Of a stretch of 64,000 bases of DNA, positions 24,455-32,793 are shown in pieces. The translations under genes were made by a program, and so were the position numbers. Within the stretch, counting starts at the first letter, position 1; each line of letters begins with the position of its first letter. The DNA is taken from contig JAEZCC010000035.1 of assembly GCA_023412715.1 (NCBI GenBank), forward strand, positions 1 to 64,000, given 5' to 3'. Under the pieces are notes generated by a model. The model saw only the letters and a program-made list of their open reading frames with translations. It ran no database searches and was not told the origin of the DNA. Source of the stretch: Bacillota bacterium. Its GTDB lineage: Bacteria > Bacillota > Clostridia > Oscillospirales > Acutalibacteraceae.

Positions 24455-25663
24455 TCAGACCGCGGCGCCGGCGTCCCCGGCTTCCCTGTTCTGCAGCAGC
24501 TCGGCGTGGTAGGCCTTGATCTCTTTCACCAGGGCGGGATTCTGCAGCAGATCCAGCGCGGTCAGCGACAGCAGCTTCGCGCCGCGCGCGATGGAATCGA
24601 GCGCGTATTCCTTGATGCACCCGTCCCGGAAGGCAACCGAATGCGCCGGGGCGTTCTCTTCCAGGGATTTGAGCGACGCGTGCAGAGTCGGCACCGCATG
24701 GGAGACGTTCCCGGCGTCCGTCGTGGGGAACTGGTCGATTTGCGAAAGCTCCTCGCCCAGCTCTTCCGCGTGCTTTCTGTAAACGGCGTCCAGCTTTTTG
24801 TTCGGAATCAGGTCGTCGATCTTGTTCTGGAAAAACGACACCTTCCAGCCGGCCCCCGTCATGGAGGCGGCCCCCGCGGCGATGTTCCGCACCTTCTGGT
24901 TCACAAGGTCGACCTGCGCGCGCGTCTTCGCGCGGATGAAGAAGCGCCCCCGGCTGTAATCCGGCACGATGTTCGGCGCGCTGCCTCCGTCGACGATGAT
25001 CCCGTGGATCTGCACGCCCTGCGGCAGATGCTGCCTTAAGGCGTTGATTCCGTTATAGGTCAGGATCAGCGCGTCGAGGGCGTTGATGCCCTGCTCCGGG
25101 GCCGTGCTGGCGTGGGCCGCCCTGCCGCGGAACTCGATGTCAATCGGATCGAGGGCCAGCGTGCGGGGCGTCAGGGTGTTGGCGACTGCCGGGTGGACCT
25201 CCAGCGCAACGTCGACGTCTTTGAAATAGCCCTCGCGCACAAAGCTCTCTTTCGCGCTGCCCTGCTCGCCGCCCTCTTCGCCCGGCGTGCCGTAGACGCG
25301 CACCTCGCCGCCCAGCTCGTCAAGATGCTGCGAGACGGCGACCGCGGAAAGCGCCGCGATGGTGCCGATGAGGTTGTGGCCGCAGCCGTGCCCCAGATTC
25401 GGCAGCGCGTCATACTCCGCCAGAAAAACGATCACCGGCCCCGGCTTTCCCGAGCGGAGGGATGCGGCGAAGCCGGTCCTGTGGTCCGCCGCGTTCTCTT
25501 CGATGGAAAACCCGTGGCTGCTTAAAAGCGACGAAAGCAGCTTGCACGCGAAAAACTCGTGGTTCGAAACCTCGGGGCGCCCGTGAATCTGTTTGGCCGC
25601 GTCCCGGTACGGCTGCTGGTTTTCGTCGATATACTGCAAAATCCGTTTCTGAATATCAGACAT
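24455..25663 (-). CDS. M20-family amidohydrolase (aminoacyl/N-acyl amino acid hydrolase type)
   Basis: A 402-residue zinc amidohydrolase. Metal-site motifs are GHGCGHNLIG (about 93-102), GTPGEEGG (about 124-131, catalytic Glu) and TDAGNVSH near 315; a dimerisation domain lies between (about 175-290). The subtype resembles AbgB and M20 peptidases acting on N-acylated amino acids. It is the last gene of the operon metN-metI-metQ-M20, so it probably frees an amino acid, perhaps methionine or cysteine, from an imported conjugate. That role is inferred from operon position and from a different M20 enzyme in the neighbouring met operon. Confidence 0.88.
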   Translation of the reverse strand: MSDIQKRILQYIDENQQPYRDAAKQIHGRPEVSNHEFFACKLLSSLLSSHGFSIEENAADHRTGFAASLRSGKPGPVIVFLAEYDALPNLGHGCGHNLIGTIAALSAVAVSQHLDELGGEVRVYGTPGEEGGEQGSAKESFVREGYFKDVDVALEVHPAVANTLTPRTLALDPIDIEFRGRAAHASTAPEQGINALDALILTYNGINALRQHLPQGVQIHGIIVDGGSAPNIVPDYSRGRFFIRAKTRAQVDLVNQKVRNIAAGAASMTGAGWKVSFFQNKIDDLIPNKKLDAVYRKHAEELGEELSQIDQFPTTDAGNVSHAVPTLHASLKSLEENAPAHSVAFRDGCIKEYALDSIARGAKLLSLTALDLLQNPALVKEIKAYHAELLQNREAGDAGAAV

Positions 25664-25740
25664 AAAGAACCCGCCCCTGTTTCTGTCAATTGTTTTCCGG
25701 GGAAGCTCAGCCGTTCCCCGTTTCCGTACGGCTGCGCGCC

Positions 25741-26631
25741 TTACCAGACGGGAAGGGCGGCCCCTTTGTAGATTTCGTCGATGACCTTTTTCGTCTCGTC
25801 CGTATGGTAGACCTCAATCAGCTTCTTGAACGCCGGCTCATCCTTGTCCTCCGGACGGACCGCGATGATGTTGAAGTAGTTTTTGGCGGAATCGCCTGTC
25901 GCGCTCTCGCGGTAGATGGCGTCCTTCGACGGGTTCATCCCCGCGTCCGTCGCCACGCCGGTATTGATGGCCGCAAGGTCGACGTCGCTGAGCGAACGGG
26001 GAATCTGAACGGCTTCCATCGACACGAACTGAAGGTTCTTCGGGTTTTCGGTGATGTTCTTCGTCGTGGGGGTGACCTTGTCTTTGCCGTCAAGCTTGAT
26101 GAGGCCCGCGGTTTCAAGCAGGACAAGCGCCCTGCCGCCGTTGGTCGCGTCGTTCGGGATGGCCACCTTCGCGCCGTCCGGCGTTTTGGCGATATCCTTG
26201 ATTTTCTGCGAATAGATTCCCATCGGGGCAATGATGGTGTCCCCGAGGGACACGAGGTTCAGGTTGTGCTGCTTGATGAAGGTCTCGAAATAAATCTCGG
26301 TCTGGAACGCGTTCAGGTCGATCTCTTTGTCGGCAAGCGCCTGGTTCGGCTTGATGTAGTCCGAGAAGCTGACCGGCTGCAGGGTGATGTTATACTGCTT
26401 CAGCCGCTCGTTCAGGCTGTCCCAGAGCCTGAAATCGGTCCCGTTGACGCCGACCTTCAAGGTCACGGGCTGTGAAAAGTCGCCGCCCGAAGAGGACGCC
26501 TGGCTTGCCGCCGCGGAAGATACCGTTGCCGACGACGCGTCCGGCGCCGACGATGCCGAACCCGAGGAAGAGCAGGCCGTGACGCCGAGCGTCAGAGCGC
26601 CTGCCAGCAAAAAAGAAATCAGCTTTTTCAT
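25741..26631 (-). CDS. metQ: MetQ/NlpA-family substrate-binding lipoprotein
   Basis: A 296-residue lipoprotein. The signal peptide (MKKLISFLLAGALTLGVTAC) ends in a lipobox Cys, followed by a long Ser/Ala linker. The mature domain is NlpA-type (VTLKVGVNGTDFRLWDSL, FQTEIYFETFI, KVAIPNDATNGGRALVLLETAGLI, SLSDVDLAAINTG). It binds methionine or a related amino acid for the MetN-MetI transporter just upstream. ATG 26631 is preferred; TTG 26640 lies too close to AAGGAG. Whether the ligand is methionine, cystine or an N-acyl form is open, because two MetQ paralogs with rather different sequences occur here. Confidence 0.92.
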   Translation of the reverse strand: MKKLISFLLAGALTLGVTACSSSGSASSAPDASSATVSSAAASQASSSGGDFSQPVTLKVGVNGTDFRLWDSLNERLKQYNITLQPVSFSDYIKPNQALADKEIDLNAFQTEIYFETFIKQHNLNLVSLGDTIIAPMGIYSQKIKDIAKTPDGAKVAIPNDATNGGRALVLLETAGLIKLDGKDKVTPTTKNITENPKNLQFVSMEAVQIPRSLSDVDLAAINTGVATDAGMNPSKDAIYRESATGDSAKNYFNIIAVRPEDKDEPAFKKLIEVYHTDETKKVIDEIYKGAALPVW

Positions 26632-26673
26632 AACGATCAATCTCTCCTTCTGAATCTTTAGAACGTTTATATT

Positions 26674-27345
26674 TCAATGGCTGAGCTTGCGGTAAATGAG
26701 GTCGCCGATCCCCTGAATCAGGTAAACGATGGCGACGATGATGATGATGGTGACGACCATGATGTCCGATTTAAAATACTGGTAGCCGTAGCGGATGGCG
26801 AAGTCGCCGAGCCCGCCGCCGCCGACCGTGCCCGTAATGGCGGAAAACCCGATGAGGCCGATGATGGAAAACGTGACGGCGAGGACGATGTCCCTGCGGC
26901 CTTCCACCAGAATGACCTTGAAGATGATCTGCATGGGAGAAAAGCCCATGGACTGGTAGGCTTCTATCACGCCGCTGTCCACCTTGACCAGGGCGATTTC
27001 AACCTGCCGCGCCATATACGGCACGCAGGCGACGATGAGCGGGACGACGGCGCCCTTGACGCCGATGGTCGTGCCGACGACGAGCCGCGTGAAGCCGGGG
27101 ATGGCGGCGATGAGGATGACGAAGGGGATGGAGCGGAGGGTGTTGATGATCTTCGACAGAACGGAGTAAAAGGTCTTGTGCTCGAGGATATGCCCCTCCG
27201 ACGTGACGACGAGCGCGACGCCCAGCGGAATGCCGAGCAGGGCGGAGAAGAAAGCCGAAACGGACACCATAATCAGCGTCTCCTGCAGAGCCTTGATCAT
27301 GTCCGGAAAAAATTCAATCACATTGGGAATCAGGTTACTGAGCAT
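26674..27345 (-). CDS. metI: MetI-type amino acid ABC permease
   Basis: A 223-residue membrane protein with five predicted hydrophobic segments and the EAA-like loop GVIEAYQSMGFSPMQIIFKVIL that contacts the ATPase. The C-terminal GFSAITGTVGGGGLGDFAIRYGYQYF is typical of MetI. It forms the homodimeric channel of the first Met-type importer. It overlaps the metN end by 11 bp and is followed 42 bp later by metQ. Confidence 0.94.
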   Translation of the reverse strand: MLSNLIPNVIEFFPDMIKALQETLIMVSVSAFFSALLGIPLGVALVVTSEGHILEHKTFYSVLSKIINTLRSIPFVILIAAIPGFTRLVVGTTIGVKGAVVPLIVACVPYMARQVEIALVKVDSGVIEAYQSMGFSPMQIIFKVILVEGRRDIVLAVTFSIIGLIGFSAITGTVGGGGLGDFAIRYGYQYFKSDIMVVTIIIIVAIVYLIQGIGDLIYRKLSH

Positions 27346-28348
27346 CCCTTATCACCTCGGCTTTCGTATTCAGGGACCTGTAATAGGCAATCGCGTCCCG
27401 GATGTCCTCGTCTTTGCCGAGAAATTCCACCAGCAGGCTGCCGACGACGGTGTCGTGCAGGTTCTCGATATTGCCGAAAAGGATGTTGACCTTGACGTGA
27501 TATCGGGTGGCCAGGTAAGAAAGAACCGGCTCGTGCGTGACGGTCCCGAAAAAGCTGAGCTTATAGATCGCGCCGCGGAACTGGCTGAGGTGCTTTTCTA
27601 TGGATTCGCTGCCGATGGCGTGCGAAACGAATTCTTTGCCGATGGCGCTCTGCGGGTTGGTGAAGAGGTCGACGATGTCGCCCTGCTCTACAATGCGCCC
27701 GTCGTCCATGACCGCGATGCGGTTGCAGATGTTTTTCACGACCTCCATCTGGTGGGTGATGATGACCATCGTGATGCCCAGCTTGTCGTGGATTTCGCGC
27801 AGGAGCTGAAGAATCGACTGGGTGGTGTTCGGGTCGAGCGCCGAGGTGGCCTCGTCGCAGAGAAGGATGCGGGGGTCGCTGCTCAGCGCCCGCGCGATGG
27901 CCACGCGCTGCTTCTGGCCGCCGCTGAGCTGGTTCGGGTAAGCGTGCTTTTTGTCGGAAAGGCCGACCAGCGCCAGCAGTTCGTCTACCTTCGCATTGAT
28001 CTGCTCTTTCGGGACCTTTCTGTTTTTCAGCGGGGCGGCGATATTCCGGTAAACGTCGATGCTGTTCATCAGGTTGAACTGCTGGAAAATCATGCCCATG
28101 TTGCTGCGGACCTCCCGCAGCTGCCGGTCCGGGATGTTCAGCAGATCCACCCCGTTCACCGTCACCGAGCCGGAGTCCGGCTTTTCCAGCAGATTGATGA
28201 TGCGGATGAGCGTGCTCTTCCCCGCGCCGCTGTAGCCGATGACGCCGAAAATGTCGCCCTCGGCAATTTCAAGATTGATGTCCTGCAGCGCTTTTACTTC
28301 TTTACCCTTGACGTAAAACGTCTTGTTGATGTCTCTGAGGCTTATCAA
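27335..28348 (-). CDS. metN: MetN-type amino acid ABC ATPase with NIL domain
   Basis: A 337-residue ATPase. Walker A is GYSGAGKST, signature LSGGQKQRVAIARAL and Walker B ILLCDEATSALD. The C-terminal NIL domain (about 255-337) is the methionine-sensing part that causes transinhibition in characterised MetN proteins. It is the first structural gene after leader ORF 1 and its terminator (28419-28447), so its expression should depend on read-through of that attenuator. GGTGGTCCC precedes ATG 28348. Confidence 0.95.
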   Translation of the reverse strand: MISLRDINKTFYVKGKEVKALQDINLEIAEGDIFGVIGYSGAGKSTLIRIINLLEKPDSGSVTVNGVDLLNIPDRQLREVRSNMGMIFQQFNLMNSIDVYRNIAAPLKNRKVPKEQINAKVDELLALVGLSDKKHAYPNQLSGGQKQRVAIARALSSDPRILLCDEATSALDPNTTQSILQLLREIHDKLGITMVIITHQMEVVKNICNRIAVMDDGRIVEQGDIVDLFTNPQSAIGKEFVSHAIGSESIEKHLSQFRGAIYKLSFFGTVTHEPVLSYLATRYHVKVNILFGNIENLHDTVVGSLLVEFLGKDEDIRDAIAYYRSLNTKAEVIRDAQ

Positions 28349-28418
28349 TATGGGACCACCTTTTCAGTCGAATGGCCGCCGCGCTTTTCCGCAAACAGAC
28401 GGGAGGCGGAAAAGAAAA

Positions 28419-28447
28419 ATCCGGCTGGCCTTTTCGGCCAACCGGAT
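28419..28447 (-). terminator. Leader terminator 1 (before metN)
   Basis: Minus-strand stem of 12 bp with one G-U pair (28436-28447 with 28419-28430; key bases CCGGTTGGCC) and a 5-base loop, followed by ATTTTTCTTT. It lies 31 bases after the stop of the Cys-rich leader ORF and about 70 bp before metN, the usual place for an attenuator. Confidence 0.88.
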
Positions 28448-28477
28448 CCCGCTGTGCTGTGCGCGGGGCACAGGGAG

Positions 28478-28591
28478 CTACAGCAGCAGAAGGCGTCGGC
28501 CATTTTCCGTTCCGGGCATGCGGCGGCACATGATGCACATGGCGCACATCATGGATTCCATCAGGAAGCTGCGGAACGAGTTCGTTCTCAT
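28478..28591 (-). CDS. Leader peptide 1: Cys/Met-rich short ORF upstream of metN
   Basis: A 37-residue ORF preceded by an ideal ribosome site (GGAGGAGAAAGCC before ATG). Residues 11-25 read MESMMCAMCIMCRRM, with three Cys codons alternating with Met. It begins about 46 bases after the predicted transcript start and stops just ahead of an intrinsic terminator. It has no signal peptide or domain, and resembles no protein I know. The best explanation is a regulatory leader whose translation rate at Cys (or Met) codons controls read-through into metNIQ. Confidence 0.75.
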   Translation of the reverse strand: MRTNSFRSFLMESMMCAMCIMCRRMPGTENGRRLLLL

Positions 28592-28610
28592 GGCTTTCTC
28601 CTCCGATTTC

Positions 28611-28631
28611 AAAATATAGCATATATATATG
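28611..28631 (-). promoter_or_regulatory. AT-rich operator-like motif, copy 1
   Basis: On the minus strand the motif begins CATATATATATG and ends TATATTTT. It lies 12 bp after the -10 of the leader 1 promoter and is shared, with few changes, with 32701-32721, 35973-35993 and 36078-36098, each after the -10 of a sulfur-island promoter. It is a candidate operator for one regulator. Confidence 0.6.
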
Positions 28632-28643
28632 CTTTCTATTAGT

Positions 28644-28672
28644 ATAGTAAGCCTATCTGTTTTGATTGTCAA
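28644..28672 (-). promoter_or_regulatory. Promoter of leader 1 / metNIQ-M20 operon
   Basis: Minus-strand TTGACA (28667-28672), 17-bp spacer, TACTAT (28644-28649). It starts only 15 bp past the stop of the second metQ, so the leader terminator also insulates this operon from upstream read-through. Confidence 0.8.
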
Positions 28673-28686
28673 GCAAAAGTTTCAAT

Positions 28687-29571
28687 TTACTGAAGTTCTT
28701 TCGGCACGAACCAGAGGCCCTTGTTGTTCGCTTTCATATAGGCCTTGAGCTCGTCGGAATGGTAGGCGGCGACAATGTCCTTCGCCCATTTGGCGTCTTT
28801 GTTTTCCGCCTTGACGACCAGCTGAAGCATCAGGTGGTCCAGGATATCCTCCTGAAGCAGCGCGGTGGAGGGGTCGATTTTCGCGTTGTAGACAATGCTG
28901 CCGGTGATGACCGCATAATCGAAATCGCTCAGGGAGCGCGGAATGTTCAGGGAATCCATCTCGACGAAGGACAGGTTGTATTTGTTCCCGACAATATCGC
29001 CCTGCTTCACTTTGGAAAGATCGACCGACTTGTTCAGCGTAATCCAGCCCGCCTTCTGCAGGAGGACGTAGGCTCTGGCGGTGTTCGACGCGTCGTTCGG
29101 AACGGCGACGACCGCGCCCTTCTTAATTTCGTCCAGCGACTTGTGCTTGGAAGAAAAGATGCCCGCCGGCACGGTCGGAATCGGACTGATCGGCGTGAGG
29201 TCGCCCTTGTAGGCCTTGTTGAAATTCTGGGCGTACGCGGTGTGCTGCTCCACGTTGAAGTCGATTTCACCGTTGTTCAGCGCCGTATCGTTCTGCAGAA
29301 GGTCGGAAAACTCCACCGCCTGCAGCTGGTAGCCTTCCTTTTCCAGAATCGGCTTGATTGCGTCCTCAAACAGGACCGTATAAGGGCCCTGCGATTTTCC
29401 GTATTTCAGGACCTTCTTGGCGGAAGAATCCGCCGCCCCGCTGGACGCGGCCCCGCTCTGTGCGGCGCTCGTCTGCTGGGCCGGCGTGTTCTCCCCCGGC
29501 GCGGAGCAGGCCGTGAACGCGACGGACACCGCCGCGAGCAGGCTTACGATTGCAAATGCTTTTTTCCTCAT
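28687..29571 (-). CDS. metQ: MetQ/NlpA-family substrate-binding lipoprotein, second paralog
   Basis: A 294-residue lipoprotein with signal peptide MRKKAFAIVSLLAAVSVAFTAC, lipobox Cys near residue 22 and an Ala/Ser/Gln linker. Mature NlpA motifs are VLKYGKSQGPYTVLFEDAIKPIL, FNVEQHTAYAQNF, AVVAVPNDASNTARAYVLLQKAGWI and SLSDFDYAVITG. GGAGAG precedes the ATG. It is the last gene of M20-metN-metI-metQ. The ligand-contact region (EQHTAYAQNFN) differs from the first MetQ (FQTEIYFETFI), suggesting different amino acid or conjugate ligands. Confidence 0.92.
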   Translation of the reverse strand: MRKKAFAIVSLLAAVSVAFTACSAPGENTPAQQTSAAQSGAASSGAADSSAKKVLKYGKSQGPYTVLFEDAIKPILEKEGYQLQAVEFSDLLQNDTALNNGEIDFNVEQHTAYAQNFNKAYKGDLTPISPIPTVPAGIFSSKHKSLDEIKKGAVVAVPNDASNTARAYVLLQKAGWITLNKSVDLSKVKQGDIVGNKYNLSFVEMDSLNIPRSLSDFDYAVITGSIVYNAKIDPSTALLQEDILDHLMLQLVVKAENKDAKWAKDIVAAYHSDELKAYMKANNKGLWFVPKELQ

Positions 29572-29602
29572 GATTTTCTCTCCTCACAATGATTGGATAT
29601 CA

Positions 29603-30280
29603 TTAACTATGGGTGCGGACTTTTCTTGAAAAATGATTGCCGATCGACTGAATCAGCTGTACAAACAAAATCAGCACGACGACCGTGGCGGTCATCAGCG
29701 GCGTGTTGAACTGCTGGTAGCCGTAGGTCAGGGCAAGGTCGCCGACACCCCCTGCGCCGATGGCGCCCGCCATGGCGGTGACGCCCAGCAGGCCGATGGT
29801 CCCGGTCGTCAGCGACAGGATCAGCGACGGCAGGGCCTCCGGCAGAAGAAAATGCCAAATGATCTGGGCGGTGGAAGCGCCCATCGCCTCCGCGGCCTCC
29901 AGAATGCCCGCGTCGACCTCAAGAAGGGAGCTCTCCACCAGCCGCGCGAGGTACGGGCTGATGTAAAACACAAGCGGCACCAGGGCCGCCCGCGTCCCGA
30001 TGGTCGTGCTCACGATGGCCCGGGTCAGCGGCATGATGAAGACGAGCAGGATGATGAAGGGAACCGAGCGGACGATATTGATGAGGTAATTCAGCAGGCG
30101 GAACGCCGTCCGGCTTTCCAGAATCCCGTCTTTTCTGGTCAGGACCAGCAGAATGCCCAGCGGGACCCCGATCAGCGCGCCGATCAGAAGCGCCCAGAAC
30201 AGCATGTAAACGGTCTGCTCCGCCGCCAGGATGAGCTTTGCCGAAGAAATGTCGAGGTATTGCTCAATCAGTGCTTCCAT
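29603..30280 (-). CDS. metI: MetI-type amino acid ABC permease, second paralog
   Basis: A 225-residue membrane protein with the coupling loop GILEAAEAMGASTAQIIWHFLLPEALPSLIL and C-terminal GAIGAGGVGDLALTYGYQQF typical of MetI. It overlaps the end of the second metN by 17 bp and precedes metQ by 31 bp. It forms the channel of the second Met-type importer. Confidence 0.94.
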   Translation of the reverse strand: MEALIEQYLDISSAKLILAAEQTVYMLFWALLIGALIGVPLGILLVLTRKDGILESRTAFRLLNYLINIVRSVPFIILLVFIMPLTRAIVSTTIGTRAALVPLVFYISPYLARLVESSLLEVDAGILEAAEAMGASTAQIIWHFLLPEALPSLILSLTTGTIGLLGVTAMAGAIGAGGVGDLALTYGYQQFNTPLMTATVVVLILFVQLIQSIGNHFSRKVRTHS

Positions 30281-31304
30281 ATTCCAGACTCACCTTCCTT
30301 GCTTCCACGCCGGATTCCCCGATGTACCGCTCCGCTTTGGCGATCTCGCTCTCCGGCCCCGTGAGGCGCACGATGAGGATGCTCAGCACCGTGCCCTGCA
30401 GCTCGCTCACCGTGGCGAACAGGATGGTCGTTTCGACGTCGAAATTTTTATCGACGCGCGACAGAAGGGCGTCCTGCGCTTTTTCCCCGGTGAATTTCAG
30501 CCGGAGGATCTCCCCTTCCTTTCCGTCGGCCCGGACGGCCTTCCGGATGCTCTCGGGCACCGTGTCGTCAAGCACCGTCTTGACGAACCCCTTCGTGATT
30601 TCGTGCTGCGGGTTGCCGAACACGTCGAGAACGTCCCCCTGCTCCACAATCACGCCGTCTTCCATGACCGCGACGCGGTTGCAGATCTCTTTGATGACGT
30701 TCATCTGGTGCGTAATCAGCAGAATGGTGACGCCGAGCTCGCGGTTGACCTTTTTCAGCAGTTCCAGAATGGACTCCGTGGTCTTCGGGTCCAGCGCGCT
30801 GGTGGCCTCGTCGCACAGCAGGATGGACGGGCTGGTCGCAAGCGCCCGGGCGATGCCGACCCGCTGCTTCTGCCCGCCGGAGAGGTTCTCGACGTAAGTG
30901 TCTTTCTTGTCTTCCAGCTCGACGAACTTCAGGAGCTCGCCGACGCGGGCCTCGATTTCCGCTTTCGGCCTCTTTTCCAGGATCAGCGGAATGGCGACGT
31001 TCTGCCGGACGGTCTTGGAGTTCAGCAGGTTGAACTGCTGGAATACCATGCCGATGTCTTTGCGGACGTCGCGCAGCTTCCGCTTCGGCAGCGCCGTCAC
31101 GTCGGTCCCGTTGATGACCACGCTCCCGGAATCCGGCCTCTCCAGCAGGTTCACCGTACGGATCAGCGTGGACTTTCCCGCCCCGCTGAAGCCGATGACC
31201 CCGAAAATGTCCCCGTCGTCCACCCGGATTGAGACGTTTTTCAGCGCCTCGACATTTCCGGCCCTGCCGGCAAACGTCTTGCTCACGTTCCGGATATCGA
31301 TCAT
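30264..31304 (-). CDS. metN: MetN-type amino acid ABC ATPase with NIL domain, second paralog
   Basis: A 346-residue ATPase with Walker A GFSGAGKST, signature LSGGQKQRVGIARAL, Walker B ILLCDEATSALD and a C-terminal NIL domain (about 265-346). Its ATG overlaps the TGA of the M20 gene in an ATGA junction, so translation is coupled. The N-terminal sequence (MIDIRNVSKTFAGRAGNVEALKNVSI) differs from the first MetN (MISLRDINKTFYVKGKEVKALQDI), so this is an older duplication rather than a recent copy. Confidence 0.95.
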   Translation of the reverse strand: MIDIRNVSKTFAGRAGNVEALKNVSIRVDDGDIFGVIGFSGAGKSTLIRTVNLLERPDSGSVVINGTDVTALPKRKLRDVRKDIGMVFQQFNLLNSKTVRQNVAIPLILEKRPKAEIEARVGELLKFVELEDKKDTYVENLSGGQKQRVGIARALATSPSILLCDEATSALDPKTTESILELLKKVNRELGVTILLITHQMNVIKEICNRVAVMEDGVIVEQGDVLDVFGNPQHEITKGFVKTVLDDTVPESIRKAVRADGKEGEILRLKFTGEKAQDALLSRVDKNFDVETTILFATVSELQGTVLSILIVRLTGPESEIAKAERYIGESGVEARKVSLEYGSTD

Positions 31305-32464
31305 GCGGGCTCCCCGCCCTGCAGGGCGCGCAGGGCCTTTTCGGCGAGCGAGGCGACATAGGCGGACGCCGCCGGCAGCGCCTTCGGGTCGACGCGGAAC
31401 TTCGGGTTATGGTTCGCCTCGGACGGCCCCGTGCCGATCTGGACATAGACGCCGCGCAGCGTCTGCTGGTAAAAGGCGAAATCCTCGCCGCCGAGGGACG
31501 GGAACGCCGGAATAGCCTTCAGGCCGCTCTCTTCCGCCGCGGCCTTTGCGAACGCCGTCCAGCGCGGGTCGTTGTCCGTCGCCGGGGGGCCGGCGATCCA
31601 GCGGAAGTCGGCCTTGGCGCGGAACGCTTCCGCAATGCCCCTCGCCAGCTCTTCCAGACGTTTCGGAATCAGCTCGCGGTCCTCCTTCTGCAGCGTGCGG
31701 ACGGTCCCCTCCAGAAAAGCGGAGGAGGGAATCACGTTCCACGTGCTGCCCGAGGCGACATGCGTGATGCTGACAAGGCTCTGGTGGAACGGATCGGCGT
31801 TGCGGCTGACGACGGTCTGCGCCGCGGAGACGAACTGCGCCGCCGTCACAATCGGGTCGATGCTGTCCTGCGGATGCGCCGCGTGGCCGCCCTTGCCCGT
31901 AAACGTAATCTCAAACCGGTCGACCGCCGCGGTCATGGCACCCGGCGAAAGTACGACCGTGCCGACCGGGACTCCGGGGATCACGTGGATGCCGAAGATT
32001 GCCTGCACGCCGTCGAGCGCGCCGCTTTCCGTGATTTTCAGCGCGCCGAGCGAAGATTCCTCCCCGGGCTGAAAAATGATTTTGACGGTCCCCTGCAGCT
32101 CTTTTTCACGCTGCTTGAGCAGCAGCGCCGTCCCGAGGATGGCCGTTGTGTGAAAATCGTGGCCGCAGGCGTGCATCTTCCCGTCGTTTTCCGACTTGTA
32201 GGGCAGGTCCGTCTGCTCCTGAATCGGGAGCGCGTCGATGTCGCAGCGGACGGCGACGGCCGGCCCGGGCCGCGCTCCCCCCACCTCCGCGACCAGGCCG
32301 GTTTCAAGCGGCAGGTCCAGAATCCGGATCCCCGCCCCGGTCAGCACCTCCCGGATTTTTTCCGTCGTCCCGAACTCCTGAAAAGACAGCTCAGGGTGCC
32401 GGTGGAGCCATTGGAAGGTCTGAAGCAGCTTTGTTTCGTCCAGTGCCGAATGATTCGTACTCAT
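31301..32464 (-). CDS. M20-family N-acyl amino acid amidohydrolase
   Basis: A 387-residue zinc amidohydrolase of the HipO/AmaA/N-acetylcysteine-deacetylase type. Metal-site motifs are MHACGHDFHTT (about 97-107), FQPGEESSLGA (catalytic Glu), GIHVIPG, and GGEDFAFY near 335. It is the first gene after leader ORF 2 and is coupled to metN by ATGA. In Bacillus, comparable M20 enzymes deacylate N-acetylcysteine or S-substituted derivatives imported by neighbouring ABC systems; a similar salvage role is inferred here. Start ATG with GGAGG 11 bases upstream. Confidence 0.9.
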   Translation of the reverse strand: MSTNHSALDETKLLQTFQWLHRHPELSFQEFGTTEKIREVLTGAGIRILDLPLETGLVAEVGGARPGPAVAVRCDIDALPIQEQTDLPYKSENDGKMHACGHDFHTTAILGTALLLKQREKELQGTVKIIFQPGEESSLGALKITESGALDGVQAIFGIHVIPGVPVGTVVLSPGAMTAAVDRFEITFTGKGGHAAHPQDSIDPIVTAAQFVSAAQTVVSRNADPFHQSLVSITHVASGSTWNVIPSSAFLEGTVRTLQKEDRELIPKRLEELARGIAEAFRAKADFRWIAGPPATDNDPRWTAFAKAAAEESGLKAIPAFPSLGGEDFAFYQQTLRGVYVQIGTGPSEANHNPKFRVDPKALPAASAYVASLAEKALRALQGGEPA

Positions 32465-32517
32465 AGATTAAATTCCTCCAAACTCGGAACCGACGCCATT
32501 TTTCCGAAAAATGCGCA

Positions 32518-32549
32518 TAAAAAACCGGCAGATCATACGACCTGCCGGT
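32518..32549 (-). terminator. Leader terminator 2 (before the M20 hydrolase gene)
   Basis: Minus-strand stem ACCGGCAG / CTGCCGGT with a 10-base loop, followed by a run of six T and ATG. The stop codon of leader ORF 2 (TGA, 32533-32535) lies inside the loop, so a ribosome that completes the leader would cover this hairpin. Confidence 0.85.
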
Positions 32550-32682
32550 CCTCCCGCGCGCCGGCCCGCATCGCCGCGGGCTGCCGGAGCAGAAAGGCCC
32601 GGTCCTGTTCCGGTCCGGGCCGTCCACAGCGCGCGGCGGTGCACATGGCGCCGCCTGTTCCGCGGTTTTCCCCACGCATCAT
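32533..32682 (-). CDS. Leader peptide 2: short ORF with Cys codons overlapping the terminator
   Basis: A 49-residue ORF starting at tandem ATG ATG (32682, 32679) after AGAAGGG. Cys codons are at residues 14 and 19 (GGAMCTAARCGRPG). Directly after the second Cys codon comes a self-complementary stretch (GGCCCGG ... CCGGGCC) that could pair when a ribosome stalls. The ORF runs into the terminator stem. No recognisable domain; regulatory leader by position. Fewer Cys codons than leaders 1 and 3, so it is the weakest of the three. Confidence 0.6.
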   Translation of the reverse strand: MMRGENRGTGGAMCTAARCGRPGPEQDRAFLLRQPAAMRAGAREDRQVV

Positions 32683-32700
32683 GGCAAGCCCTTCTTCCGG

Positions 32701-32721
32701 AATTTATAGTAATAATATATG
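32701..32721 (-). promoter_or_regulatory. AT-rich operator-like motif, copy 2
   Basis: On the minus strand it begins CATATATTATTA and ends TATAAATT. It lies 22 bp after the -10 of the leader 2 promoter, one helical turn further than copy 1. Confidence 0.5.
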
Positions 32722-32743
32722 TTTTACTGGTCTATTTGTGTCT

Positions 32744-32772
32744 ATCATAATCCGCGCCCGGCGTTTTGTCAA
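32744..32772 (-). promoter_or_regulatory. Promoter of leader 2 / M20-metNIQ operon
   Basis: Minus-strand TTGACA (32767-32772), 17-bp spacer, TATGAT (32744-32749). It begins 22 bp past the stop of the methyltransferase gene of operon 3. Confidence 0.8.
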
Positions 32773-32793
32773 GGCATTGAAAACCGGCGCGGC

